Source: JASFHF01 sp050123375
Lineage (GTDB): Bacteria; Pseudomonadota; Gammaproteobacteria; UBA12402
Length of the DNA: 64,000 nt
Reading direction: 5' to 3'
Assembly: GCA_050123375.1 (NCBI GenBank)
Contig: JASFHF010000004.1
Span: forward strand, 1-64,000
Shown: one piece after another, positions 41,939 to 49,715 of the stretch
How positions within the stretch are numbered: position 1 is the stretch's first letter
How the letters are laid out: each line of letters begins with the position of its first letter
Notes under the pieces: model-generated
Seen by the model: the letters and a program-made list of their open reading frames with translations, nothing else
What the model was told of the DNA's origin: nothing
Database searches by the model: none
Program-made: the position numbers and the translations under genes

Positions 41939-43101
41939 CTTTTCTCCATTGTTTCTATTAATTGATCTTTTAATTTATTGCTTCCAATGCTGGATTTTTC
42001 CACCCTTGCCAATGCATTTGGTAGCCGATTTTTTAGTGTTTCTGCAATAGTCAACAACATATCTTCTTTAATACCAAACCCTATACTAAGTTTTAATAAG
42101 TGTTTAGCTTCTAGTTTGCCTAGCGCCAAATTCCGTATGCCGCCAACATCAAGCGCAATTGCTTGGTATTGTTGATAGATGCTGGAACATACTAAGTCAT
42201 AAGCAGGTGTGAGGCGTAACCCATCTTTTGTGTGAAACATGGCAAAATTCTTGAAATGCGCATCTGTATTACCGGTCAGAAAGCAAACTAAGATACGTTT
42301 TAATAATCTATATGCTTCCGCTGGAACACAGCCGGGAGTGTTTGCGATAAATTGCCCCATCTCTTCATAGCCGCCTTCATATTTATCATCCCCGGATGTA
42401 CGACCAAGGAGTTGATTGAATTCTTCAAAATGGTATGAGCGTTTACCAGTCGATGATCGGTCAAAGCGCGGAATAATCAAGGCATCTTCCTGGATGGAAG
42501 GAAGATGTACCAATTTCATTTCAACGACATCATCATTTAGCAATAATGTACGGCAGGCTTTTGTAGTCAGGTATTCTAGCTCCAATAGCTCTGCATGATT
42601 ACCAGAAGCCAATTTAGCAATATGGGTGCTAAGTTCATTTGGACCTACAGGACGGAATATCTTCCCATCTTTAACAACCAGTAGTTTGCGTTGAATACCT
42701 GACAAGGAGGCACGACTCGAGAGCGCAACTAGTGTTGTTTCATCGATGTGGTTAAGTTGATAATGTTCCTGTGGATCTGGATCAATAACTGATACTGTTC
42801 CAGCTAAATCAAATCCAAATCCCAATAGTAAGGCAAACCGGTTGTTGGTGTTTATGCCTAGCGCCCGTGCTTGAGCATCTTGGAGCCAACCTTCAGCAAC
42901 TAAATTGTCAAAGAAAGGGTGAAGTCCATTTTCGGAAATGTAAGGTTTGGTACGAAGCGGCAATGTATATGCTATAGCAGGCTGTTTGGCTTCAAGATAT
43001 GATGCATCATAAGTAAAAACATAGCGATTACCTGGTTTTTCTTCCAATCTTCCAGCATAGGTATCTTTGTAATAAATATTGCCCCAAAGAGTTTTTGCCA
43101 T
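41863..43101 (-). CDS. hipA: HipA-type serine/threonine kinase toxin
   Basis: The 412-residue protein matches full-length HipA. The N-terminal HipA_N part reads GNIYYKDTYAGRLEEKPG to GFDLAGTVSVI. SSRASLSGIQRKLLVV is the ATP-pocket motif, CFLTGNTDAHFKNFAMF has the catalytic Asp, and LTPAYDLV has the metal-binding Asp. HipA kinases inactivate glutamyl-tRNA synthetase or related targets and slow growth. Location is notable: inside the essential dcw cluster, between ftsI and murE. Confidence 0.88.
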   Translation of the reverse strand: MAKTLWGNIYYKDTYAGRLEEKPGNRYVFTYDASYLEAKQPAIAYTLPLRTKPYISENGLHPFFDNLVAEGWLQDAQARALGINTNNRFALLLGFGFDLAGTVSVIDPDPQEHYQLNHIDETTLVALSSRASLSGIQRKLLVVKDGKIFRPVGPNELSTHIAKLASGNHAELLELEYLTTKACRTLLLNDDVVEMKLVHLPSIQEDALIIPRFDRSSTGKRSYHFEEFNQLLGRTSGDDKYEGGYEEMGQFIANTPGCVPAEAYRLLKRILVCFLTGNTDAHFKNFAMFHTKDGLRLTPAYDLVCSSIYQQYQAIALDVGGIRNLALGKLEAKHLLKLSIGFGIKEDMLLTIAETLKNRLPNALARVEKSSIGSNKLKDQLIETMEKRWNGSFASIGQVLLKKRNSGAKHKS

Positions 43102-43200
43102 ATAAACTACACTTTATATTTTTGTTGTTTTTCATAAAAAAATAAACTATATTTTATGTTATATTCCATTGCAAGTCAAGAATATAAACTAGACTTTACG
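43101..43200 (-). promoter_or_regulatory. three spaced operator-like repeats upstream of hipA
   Basis: TATAAACTACACTTTATA (43101-43118), AATAAACTATATTTTATG (43141-43158) and TATAAACTAGACTTTACG (43183-43200) are near-palindromes sharing TAAACTA.A.TTTA. The cores start 40 and 42 bp apart, about four helical turns. HipB is known to bind several spaced operators upstream of its operon. The farthest site is six bases from the ftsI stop. Confidence 0.65.
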
Positions 43201-43206
43201 CGCATT

Positions 43207-44874
43207 CTAAATGGCATCCGGTGCAATATTTAAAACCCTCAAAGCTCCGCCCATGATTTTTGCAAATGTTGGTGCGGCAATTGTTCCGCCATAATAGCCA
43301 TTATGCGGATCCTTAATTACTACTGCTACTATAAGTTGTGGATTTGATGCTGGAGCTATTCCCACAAAAGAAGCAATATAGCGATGTTTATAATATCCGT
43401 GCAGTTTAGCGATATGGGCTGTTCCAGTTTTTCCGGCTACATGATAGCCAGTAATTCTGGCACGAAATCCAGTGCCATTTGGTTGTACTACTAGTCCTAG
43501 CATTTGCAGCATACTTTGCGCAGTTTTTGCGTCCATAGCTCGTGTGCATGTTGCTTGTGCGTCGCGTTTTAAAAATGTTATTGGGCATTGTAAGCCATTG
43601 TTGGCAATTATGCCATAGGCTTGTGCGAGTTGTAATGGAGTTACTGAAATTCCATAGCCGAAAGCCAAAGTTGCTAAAACAAATGGCTGCCAGGTTTCAT
43701 GATAGGATAATGCTCCTGGGCTTTCACCTGGAAAATTGCTGTTGGTGCGTTCACCAAATCCTACCCGATGCAGTAAATCAAGAAAATGTTCAGCTGGTAA
43801 TGACAAGGTCATTTTGGTTACGCCAATATTGCTGGATTTTTGTAGAATTTCTGCAACTGTTATTTTGCCGTGATTTTTCCAATCAGTATCGTGGACGATA
43901 TTGTTGCCGATTTTTAGACGGCCGGGATTAGTATTAACGATAGTGTTGTCAGTATATTTACCGCTATCAAGTGCGCTGGCAATACTGAAGGCTTTCATGG
44001 TTGAGCCAGGTTCAAACATGTCGGTAATGGCGCGGTTTCTAAATTGTTCATAATCATGAGATGGACGTTGATTTGGGTTAAATGAAGGTTGATTTACCAT
44101 TGCAAGTATTTCACCGGTTGAGGGATTTAATACCACTACTGATCCAGATTCTGCGCGATATTTTATGACAGCGGATTTTAAATAGCGGTATGCTAAATAT
44201 TGAATGCGATTATCAATACTTAAAATTAAATCATGTCCGGATTTTGCGGTTTGAATATCATTTAAAATCGCAACAATATGTCCATATAAATCTTTTAATA
44301 CTTGTTCTTTGCCTGGTATGCCGCGTAACCATGAATTATAAGCTAATTCTAAACCTTCTTGTCCCTTATCATCTATGTTGGTAAATCCCACAACTTGTGA
44401 TGTAACTTCTCCTTCTGGATAGTAACGTTTATATCCTTTTTCCAAATAAACCCCGCTAAGAGCCAATTTAGCAATCTCTTGTGCTGTTTCAGGATTTACT
44501 CCGCGTTTTAGGTAAGTAAATTCGCGGTTTTTATTTTTGTGAACAATTTGGTAAATTCGTTTGTCGGAAATATTTAATAGGTGGCCAAGTTGTTGTGTAT
44601 TTTTAGTATTGCAAATAAAATCTTTCGGGTTAATCCAGACAGAATTTACTGGAGTGCTAATGGCTAATGGTACACCATTGCGATCAGAAATCATACCGCG
44701 ATAGGCAGGTATATTGATAATGCGTAAAGTGCGCATGTTTCCCTGATGCAATAAAAAATTTCGATCGAAAGTAGTTAAATAAATCATACGGGCAATTAGA
44801 ATGAAAATTAAAATAAGCAGCCCGCTTAAAAACAGCCAGAATCGAATTGAAAGAAAAGGGATTTTATTTTTCAT
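43207..44874 (-). CDS. ftsI: peptidoglycan D,D-transpeptidase FtsI (PBP3)
   Basis: This class B penicillin-binding protein of the divisome has 555 residues. An N-terminal membrane helix (FWLFLSGLLILIFILIARM) is followed by the pedestal domain and the transpeptidase motifs S291-T-M-K294, SSN (near 345) and KTGT (near 481). It starts inside ftsL by 11 bases. In this cluster it would be transcribed from the mraZ promoter together with FtsW's partner set. Confidence 0.95.
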   Translation of the reverse strand: MKNKIPFLSIRFWLFLSGLLILIFILIARMIYLTTFDRNFLLHQGNMRTLRIINIPAYRGMISDRNGVPLAISTPVNSVWINPKDFICNTKNTQQLGHLLNISDKRIYQIVHKNKNREFTYLKRGVNPETAQEIAKLALSGVYLEKGYKRYYPEGEVTSQVVGFTNIDDKGQEGLELAYNSWLRGIPGKEQVLKDLYGHIVAILNDIQTAKSGHDLILSIDNRIQYLAYRYLKSAVIKYRAESGSVVVLNPSTGEILAMVNQPSFNPNQRPSHDYEQFRNRAITDMFEPGSTMKAFSIASALDSGKYTDNTIVNTNPGRLKIGNNIVHDTDWKNHGKITVAEILQKSSNIGVTKMTLSLPAEHFLDLLHRVGFGERTNSNFPGESPGALSYHETWQPFVLATLAFGYGISVTPLQLAQAYGIIANNGLQCPITFLKRDAQATCTRAMDAKTAQSMLQMLGLVVQPNGTGFRARITGYHVAGKTGTAHIAKLHGYYKHRYIASFVGIAPASNPQLIVAVVIKDPHNGYYGGTIAAPTFAKIMGGALRVLNIAPDAI

Positions 44875-45229
44875 TATTAATTATCAAAATTTGTTGGGTT
44901 TTGGGCATAGTCATATTTAATTTATGCCGTGCTATTTGCTCTATTCTAGTTGCAGTATCCCAAGTGCTTTTTTCTAGTAATAGTTGGCTCCATTGATTAC
45001 GTAAATTTATATTTTCTGTTTGTAGAATTTGTAATTTATTTGTTAACTGACGGTTGATGTTTTGTACGCAAATAACGCCAAAGGAACTGATTAGCAGAGC
45101 AACTGTCAGGACTATGGTGATAGTATAATTTTTAACAGCTAAAAGATTTTCGCACAAGTGCGAAAGTCTTTTAATAAAGCTTCGAGGTAGAATGGTAATG
45201 CGGTTTGATGTTTTAACAGCAAAATTCAT
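44864..45229 (-). CDS. ftsL: cell division protein FtsL
   Basis: The 121-residue protein has a cytoplasmic N-terminus, one membrane helix (TITIVLTVALLISSFGVICV) and a periplasmic coiled coil (QLTNKLQILQTENINLRNQWSQLLLE). This is the FtsL layout. The start overlaps the rsmH stop (ATGA). It links FtsB and FtsQ and helps activate FtsW-FtsI. Identity rests on layout and position, since FtsL sequences vary. Confidence 0.87.
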   Translation of the reverse strand: MNFAVKTSNRITILPRSFIKRLSHLCENLLAVKNYTITIVLTVALLISSFGVICVQNINRQLTNKLQILQTENINLRNQWSQLLLEKSTWDTATRIEQIARHKLNMTMPKTQQILIINNEK

Positions 45230-46164
45230 AATAATTTCTCCGCTATTCTTAATTTAGCGCTTCGAGCTCTCCGATTTGCTTTTAATTCTTCGTTGGTTGG
45301 CTTAATTGCACGTCCAAATTTTTTTAATCTTGGTTTTAAATTTTCATGTTTTATTGGCACATCAATTGGAAAGTAATCACCCGTTGCATGTTTCTGGATA
45401 AATCGTTTTACAATACGATCTTCTAATGAATGAAAACTTATTACCACTAATCTGCCGCCAATCGCTAATATATCTAAAGCTTTATCTAAACAACTTTGTA
45501 ATTCTTCGAGTTCTTGGTTAATAAAAATTCTTATTGCTTGGAAACTTCGGGTTGCTGGATGCTTATGTTTTTCTCTTGCGGGATTAGCTTTGGCTACGAT
45601 ATCAGCTAATTGTTTAGTTGTTTCGATGGGCGTCGAATTCCTGGCTTTAATAATTGCATTAGCAATACGGCGCGCAAACTTTTCTTCACCATAATCTTTT
45701 AGCACTTGCATTAATACCGTTTCGTTAACCCGATTAATCCAGGTTGCAGCATCAATACCATGTGTTAAATCCATTCTCATATCTAGCGGTCCATCGCGTA
45801 AAAAACTAAATCCTCGAGTTTCATCTTCCAACTGTGGGGATGAAACTCCCAAATCAAGCAAAATTCCGCAAACTTTACCTACAATATTTAATTGTTTAGC
45901 TAATTTGTCAATTTCATTAAATGATCCATGATAAATATGACAGCGTCGGTCTTTTGCTAACATTTTTTCCGCTATCATTATTGCTTCCGGATCTTTATCA
46001 ATTACAATTAATTGTCCGTCGGCGGACAATTTTTCTAAAATTAATTTAGCGTGCCCGCCACGGCCAAAAGTTCCATCAATGTAAATGCCCGAAGGTTTTA
46101 TATTTAAACCTTCAATTGCTTCTTGTAATAAAACCGGAGCGTGTTGTTTATTGTCACTATTCAT
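45226..46164 (-). CDS. rsmH: 16S rRNA (cytosine1402-N4)-methyltransferase
   Basis: RsmH (MraW) methylates C1402 in the ribosomal P site. The 312-residue protein starts HAPVLLQEAIEGL and has the S-adenosylmethionine motif YIDGTFGRGGHA. LDLGVSSPQLEDETRGFSF and ISFHSLEDRIVKRF are diagnostic. It follows mraZ after a 125-bp gap with an inverted repeat, larger than usual for the pair. Confidence 0.95.
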   Translation of the reverse strand: MNSDNKQHAPVLLQEAIEGLNIKPSGIYIDGTFGRGGHAKLILEKLSADGQLIVIDKDPEAIMIAEKMLAKDRRCHIYHGSFNEIDKLAKQLNIVGKVCGILLDLGVSSPQLEDETRGFSFLRDGPLDMRMDLTHGIDAATWINRVNETVLMQVLKDYGEEKFARRIANAIIKARNSTPIETTKQLADIVAKANPAREKHKHPATRSFQAIRIFINQELEELQSCLDKALDILAIGGRLVVISFHSLEDRIVKRFIQKHATGDYFPIDVPIKHENLKPRLKKFGRAIKPTNEELKANRRARSAKLRIAEKLL

Positions 46165-46174
46165 TTTTAAAGGG

Positions 46175-46241
46175 TGGCTAAGGAGGAGAGATATTCCTTT
46201 ATCAACTTATCCGTTTTCCTTGGATGTAATCTCCTTAGCCA
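46175..46241. repeat. inverted repeat between mraZ and rsmH
   Basis: TGGCTAAGGAG (46175-46185) is exactly inverted at 46231-46241. It lies just upstream of rsmH on the minus strand. It may modulate translation of rsmH, whose ribosome-binding site is poor. Confidence 0.4.
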
Positions 46242-46289
46242 AAACTTTTGTGCAGAGATTGCAAAAAATGCTCGTCTGCGTAGCATTAA

Positions 46290-46748
46290 TTACAAAGCTA
46301 TATCTTTTAATTCTTCTGGTATTTCTCCTTCTTTTACCAGTTCTGAGTTAAGCCAATGATCGCGTTGTTGTTGCCACTGTTCATTATTCCAGAGTTCAAA
46401 CTTGTTACCTTGTCCTACCAGCGTTAGCTTTTTTTGTATGTTAGCATATTTGCGCAACAGGGGAGGTAGCAAAATGCGCCCGTGGCTATCCAAGGCAAGT
46501 TCAGTTGCATGGCCGATCAACAAACGTTGAATGCGTCGGGTAGCCGGGCTAAAACTTGGTAATTTAGCGATTTTTTGTTCAATTTTTTCCCAAATTGTAA
46601 ATGGGAATAATAATAAGCAGCGTTGTTCGGTATCGATGGTGATAATAATTTGTCCTTGGGCTTTCTCTAATAAGGTTTGTCGATAGCGCACTGGGATTGC
46701 AATCCGCCCTTTTTGATCGACATTAATAGAGTTGATGCCACGAAACAT
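46290..46748 (-). CDS. mraZ: transcriptional regulator MraZ
   Basis: The 152-residue protein contains two SpoVT/AbrB-like halves: FRGINSINVDQKGRIAIPVRYRQ at the N-terminus and ATELALDSHGRILLPPLLRKYA near residue 85. MraZ binds repeats in its own promoter and represses the dcw cluster. Matching repeats are present just upstream. It is the first gene of the cluster, as is normal. Confidence 0.94.
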   Translation of the reverse strand: MFRGINSINVDQKGRIAIPVRYRQTLLEKAQGQIIITIDTEQRCLLLFPFTIWEKIEQKIAKLPSFSPATRRIQRLLIGHATELALDSHGRILLPPLLRKYANIQKKLTLVGQGNKFELWNNEQWQQQRDHWLNSELVKEGEIPEELKDIAL

Positions 46749-46790
46749 CGAAGCTGTGCCTCCTAAGAAGGTTAATTTCTGTCAGGAATA

Positions 46791-46852
46791 GCCACTTTGT
46801 ACCACTAAATACCACTTAATTACACTATAAGGAATATTTTGATGCTTGGCAA
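46791..46852 (-). promoter_or_regulatory. dcw promoter with three MraZ-box repeats
   Basis: Reading on the minus strand, TTGCCA (46852-46847), 17 bp and TATAGT (46829-46824) form a strong promoter. Starting near the expected transcription start, three GTGGT/GTGGT/GTGGC pentamers recur every 10 bp (46815-46811, 46805-46801, 46795-46791). MraZ operators are such pentamers with five-base spacers. The consensus in E. coli is TGGGN, so GTGGY is a variant. Confidence 0.75.
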
Positions 46853-46872
46853 TAGAGAAGTAGAATTTTTAT

Positions 46873-46941
46873 GGGGTCAAGTCTTGAATTTTGCATTTTG
46901 ATCTAATTTAAATCAAAATGCAAAATTCAAGACTTGACCCC
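46873..46941. repeat. dispersed palindrome with 30-bp perfect stem
   Basis: The arm 46873-46902 (beginning GGGGTCAAGTCTTGAATTTT) is inverted exactly at 46912-46941. Its core differs from the other palindromes, but the outer GGGGTC/GACCCC ends are the same. The right arm supplies the stop codon and last residues of rnhB. Confidence 0.85.
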
Positions 46942-47484
46942 CTTAAATGATCGGCGATGAATCGGTGTAGGGCCGAGTTGTTTTAAGGCATCCATATGCT
47001 GTTTGGTTGGATAGCCTTTATGCTTGGCAAAGCCATAGCCGGGGTAGATATCTTCGAATTTGATCATCTCATTGTCTCTTAGTACTTTGGCTATAATTGA
47101 TGCAGCGCTGATAGCTTCGATTTTGGAGTCGCCTTTGATGATAGCTTCAACTGAACAAGAAAGACGGGGGCAATGAATCCCATCTACCAAGGCATGATTT
47201 GGTTGAATTGGCAGATTATTAACCGCGCGCTGCATGGCTAGTAAGCTTGCTTGAAGTATGTTGATTTTGTCGATTTCAGCAGGTTCGGCGCGCCCATAAG
47301 CGTAACATTTAGCGTGGAGCTTGATTATTTCAGCGAGTTCTTCGCGGCGTTTTGCGGTTAATTTTTTGGAGTCTTTTAAACCGCAGATACGATTGTTTGG
47401 GTCTAAAATTACTGCAGCAGCTACCACAGGGCCGGCTAGTGGTCCTCGTCCTACTTCATCAATGCCAGCGATAAGTTGTTGCAT
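46927..47484 (-). CDS. rnhB: ribonuclease HII
   Basis: The 185-residue enzyme removes ribonucleotides from DNA and RNA primers. IAGIDEVGRGPLAGPVVAAAVIL holds the first acidic residues, ALVDGIHCP and KGDSKIEAISAASIIAKV follow, and HKGYPTKQH is near the end. All catalytic residues are present. The C-terminal FKGVKS and the stop are encoded within a palindromic repeat, so the native end has been replaced, probably without harm. Confidence 0.94.
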   Translation of the reverse strand: MQQLIAGIDEVGRGPLAGPVVAAAVILDPNNRICGLKDSKKLTAKRREELAEIIKLHAKCYAYGRAEPAEIDKINILQASLLAMQRAVNNLPIQPNHALVDGIHCPRLSCSVEAIIKGDSKIEAISAASIIAKVLRDNEMIKFEDIYPGYGFAKHKGYPTKQHMDALKQLGPTPIHRRSFKGVKS

Positions 47485-47511
47485 AGTATTTCCTGTTTAT
47501 CACGTGCATGT

Positions 47512-47603
47512 GGGAGACGGGTCTTTACTAATTACAAAGCTACGCACTTGTAATTAGTAAAGACCCGTCCCCTCCAGCTAATGTAAAGCTTGCGTCCCGT
47601 CTA
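47512..47603. repeat. palindrome plus truncated half copy
   Basis: The complete element (47512-47573) has arms GGGAGACGGGTCTTTACTAA... and its inverse, with a shortened loop (AGCTACGCAC). Directly after it, GTAAAGCTTGCGTCCC (47583-47598) matches the right arm of another family member (39845-39859), so a second element lost its left half here. The rest of the 206-bp gap holds the gnnB-like promoter region. Confidence 0.75.
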
Positions 47604-47690
47604 CATATATCTTTTATGATAATAAAATGCTTAACCAAATTAGTGGTTGATTATATAATGATTAATCTTTGCAGTACATAGAGAAAGCTT

Positions 47691-48776
47691 ATGATTTATT
47701 TAGCACAACCGGATATTAGTTCTAAAGAGAAACAAGCGGTTTTGGATGTATTGGATAGCGGCATTTTAGCTAGTGGGCCTAAGGTGCGTGAATTTGAACA
47801 AAAGTTTGCTGATTATTGTAATGTGGAGCATGCAATTGCGGTATCTTCCGGTACAACAGCATTACATACAGCTTTGCTTGGTTTGGGGATTGGTGAAGGT
47901 GACAGGATTTTAACAACGCCGTTTTCTTTTATTGCTACCAGTAATTCAATTTTGTTTTGTAATGCAGAACCGGTTTTTGTGGATATTGATTCCAAAACTT
48001 TTAATTTAGATCCAAATTTAGTTGAAGATAAATTAAAACAAGAAAAAATAAAAGCGATCATATTGGTGCATTTGTACGGTTTGCCGTGTGATATGGATGC
48101 GTTTAATTTTTTGGCTAAAAAATATAATGTAGAATTGATTGAGGATAGTGCGCAGGCGGTTGGTGCTGGTTATAAAAATAAAATAACCGGGGGTATGAGT
48201 AAGGTTGGATGTTTTAGTTTGTATGCAACTAAAAATTTAATGACTGGCGAAGGAGGAATGATTACGACTAATGATGATAGATTGGCCGAGAAGATGCGCA
48301 GTTTAATTAACCATGGCCGCCAAGGGCATTTTGAGCATACAATGTTAGGTTTTAATTTTAGGATGACTGATATTGCTGCGGCTTTAGGAATTGTGCAGTT
48401 AGAGCGTTTGCCGGAATTTATGCAAAAAAGAAAAGCTAACGCTGATTTTTATAATCAGCATTTCGATAAAATTGATTGGATTACGGTGCCGCACGTTTCG
48501 GCTGATTGTCAGCATGTTTATCATCAATATGTGATTCGTGTGCCAAGTAATATGAGAAATAAGTTAATCGAATATTTAGATAAAAATCAAATTAAAGCCG
48601 CGCCGACTTATCCAACAATTATTCCAGAGCAGTTATTTTATCAGTCAAAAAGCTATGGTGATTTTCCGGCAGCAAAAAGAGCAAGCCAGGAAGTGGTGTG
48701 TTTGCCAGTGCATCCGAAATTATCACGACAAAATTTAATTAAAGTTATTGATGTAATTTCAAGGTTTAATCTATGA
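47691..48776 (+). CDS. gnnB: DegT/DnrJ/EryC1 aminotransferase, probably GnnB
   Basis: The 361-residue PLP enzyme transfers an amino group to a nucleotide keto-sugar. HAIAVSSGTTALHTALLGLGI binds the cofactor phosphate. EDSAQAVGAGY and the Lys of SLYATKNLMTGEGGM form the PLP site. It overlaps the oxidoreductase gene by four bases, and lpxB follows. An oxidoreductase plus aminotransferase beside an lpx gene is the arrangement of gnnA/gnnB, which make UDP-2,3-diamino-GlcNAc for lipid A with amide-linked acyl chains. Legionella lipid A contains that sugar. An O-antigen role (WlbC/WbpE-like) remains possible. Confidence 0.75.
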   Translation: MIYLAQPDISSKEKQAVLDVLDSGILASGPKVREFEQKFADYCNVEHAIAVSSGTTALHTALLGLGIGEGDRILTTPFSFIATSNSILFCNAEPVFVDIDSKTFNLDPNLVEDKLKQEKIKAIILVHLYGLPCDMDAFNFLAKKYNVELIEDSAQAVGAGYKNKITGGMSKVGCFSLYATKNLMTGEGGMITTNDDRLAEKMRSLINHGRQGHFEHTMLGFNFRMTDIAAALGIVQLERLPEFMQKRKANADFYNQHFDKIDWITVPHVSADCQHVYHQYVIRVPSNMRNKLIEYLDKNQIKAAPTYPTIIPEQLFYQSKSYGDFPAAKRASQEVVCLPVHPKLSRQNLIKVIDVISRFNL

Positions 48777-49705
48777 ATAAAGTTAAAGTAGGCGTTATTG
48801 GTATTGGCAGTTTAGGGCAGCATCATGCTCGAATTTATGCATCTATGCCTGAAGTTGAATTGATTGGTATTGTAGATATTGATAAACAACGTGCTAAAAA
48901 TATAGCTAACAAATTAAATACTATTGTTTTTGATTCAGCGGATGCGTTATTAGACAAAGTTGATGCGGTAAATATCGTAACTCCTACACCGTTACATTTT
49001 TCAATCGCAAAACTTGCAATTGAAAAAAAAGTTCATTGTTTGGTGGAGAAACCAATTACAGTAGCTGTAGATGAAGCTGATGAATTGATTCGTTTGGCAG
49101 AGGTTCATGATGTTTTATTGCAAGTTGGTCACATTGAAAGATTTAATCCGGCAATTATTGAGGCATATAAGCATATTACATATCCAAAATTTATTGAAGT
49201 TGATCGTTTGGGTCCTTATAGTCCGCGCATGTCGCATATTGGAGTAGTGCTTGATTTAATGGTGCATGATTTAGATATGTTGTTATATTTAACTCAATCA
49301 GAAGTGGTTTCAATTGATGCGGTTGGCACAAAAGTTTTTTCTGATTTTGAAGATATTGCTAATGTGCGGATTAAATTTGCTAATGGTTGTGTAGCGAATG
49401 TTTCTGCGAGTCGTGTATCATTAAAAAAATTGAGAAAGATTAGAGTTTTTCAAGACGATGCTTATATTTCTTTGAATTTTGAAAAGCAAAACTTAAAAAT
49501 TTATAAAAAGAAAAAAGAACAATTAGAAAACCTTAAGGATATAAAAATTATGCGGCCGCGTATTAAAAAAAACGAGCCGTTATTATTAGAATTAAAAGAT
49601 TTTATTCATTGTGTTGTAGAAAAATCTTCACCATTAGTGTGTGGAGTACAAGGCAGGAATGCTTTGGAATTGGCGCTGGAGGTAAGCAGGCAGATTTCTA
49701 TATAA
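48773..49705 (+). CDS. gnnA: Gfo/Idh/MocA oxidoreductase, probably GnnA
   Basis: The 310-residue NAD(P)-dependent dehydrogenase has the Rossmann motif VGVIGIGSLGQHHARIY. VNIVTPTPLHFSIA and LVEKPITVAVDEAD follow, with EKP holding the catalytic Lys. GHIERFNPAI and MVHDLDMLLYL are family motifs of sugar-nucleotide dehydrogenases near lipid A genes. As GnnA it would oxidise the 3-position of UDP-GlcNAc so that GnnB can aminate it. It sits between gnnB and lpxB with tight spacing (10 bp). Confidence 0.75.
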   Translation: MNKVKVGVIGIGSLGQHHARIYASMPEVELIGIVDIDKQRAKNIANKLNTIVFDSADALLDKVDAVNIVTPTPLHFSIAKLAIEKKVHCLVEKPITVAVDEADELIRLAEVHDVLLQVGHIERFNPAIIEAYKHITYPKFIEVDRLGPYSPRMSHIGVVLDLMVHDLDMLLYLTQSEVVSIDAVGTKVFSDFEDIANVRIKFANGCVANVSASRVSLKKLRKIRVFQDDAYISLNFEKQNLKIYKKKKEQLENLKDIKIMRPRIKKNEPLLLELKDFIHCVVEKSSPLVCGVQGRNALELALEVSRQISI

Positions 49706-49715
49706 AGGTGAGGTA

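Noticed and set aside
37298..47573. Palindromes as ordinary rho-independent terminators
   Set aside because: They lack downstream T-runs, lie inside operons such as murD-ftsW and murE-mraY, and share sequence with each other.
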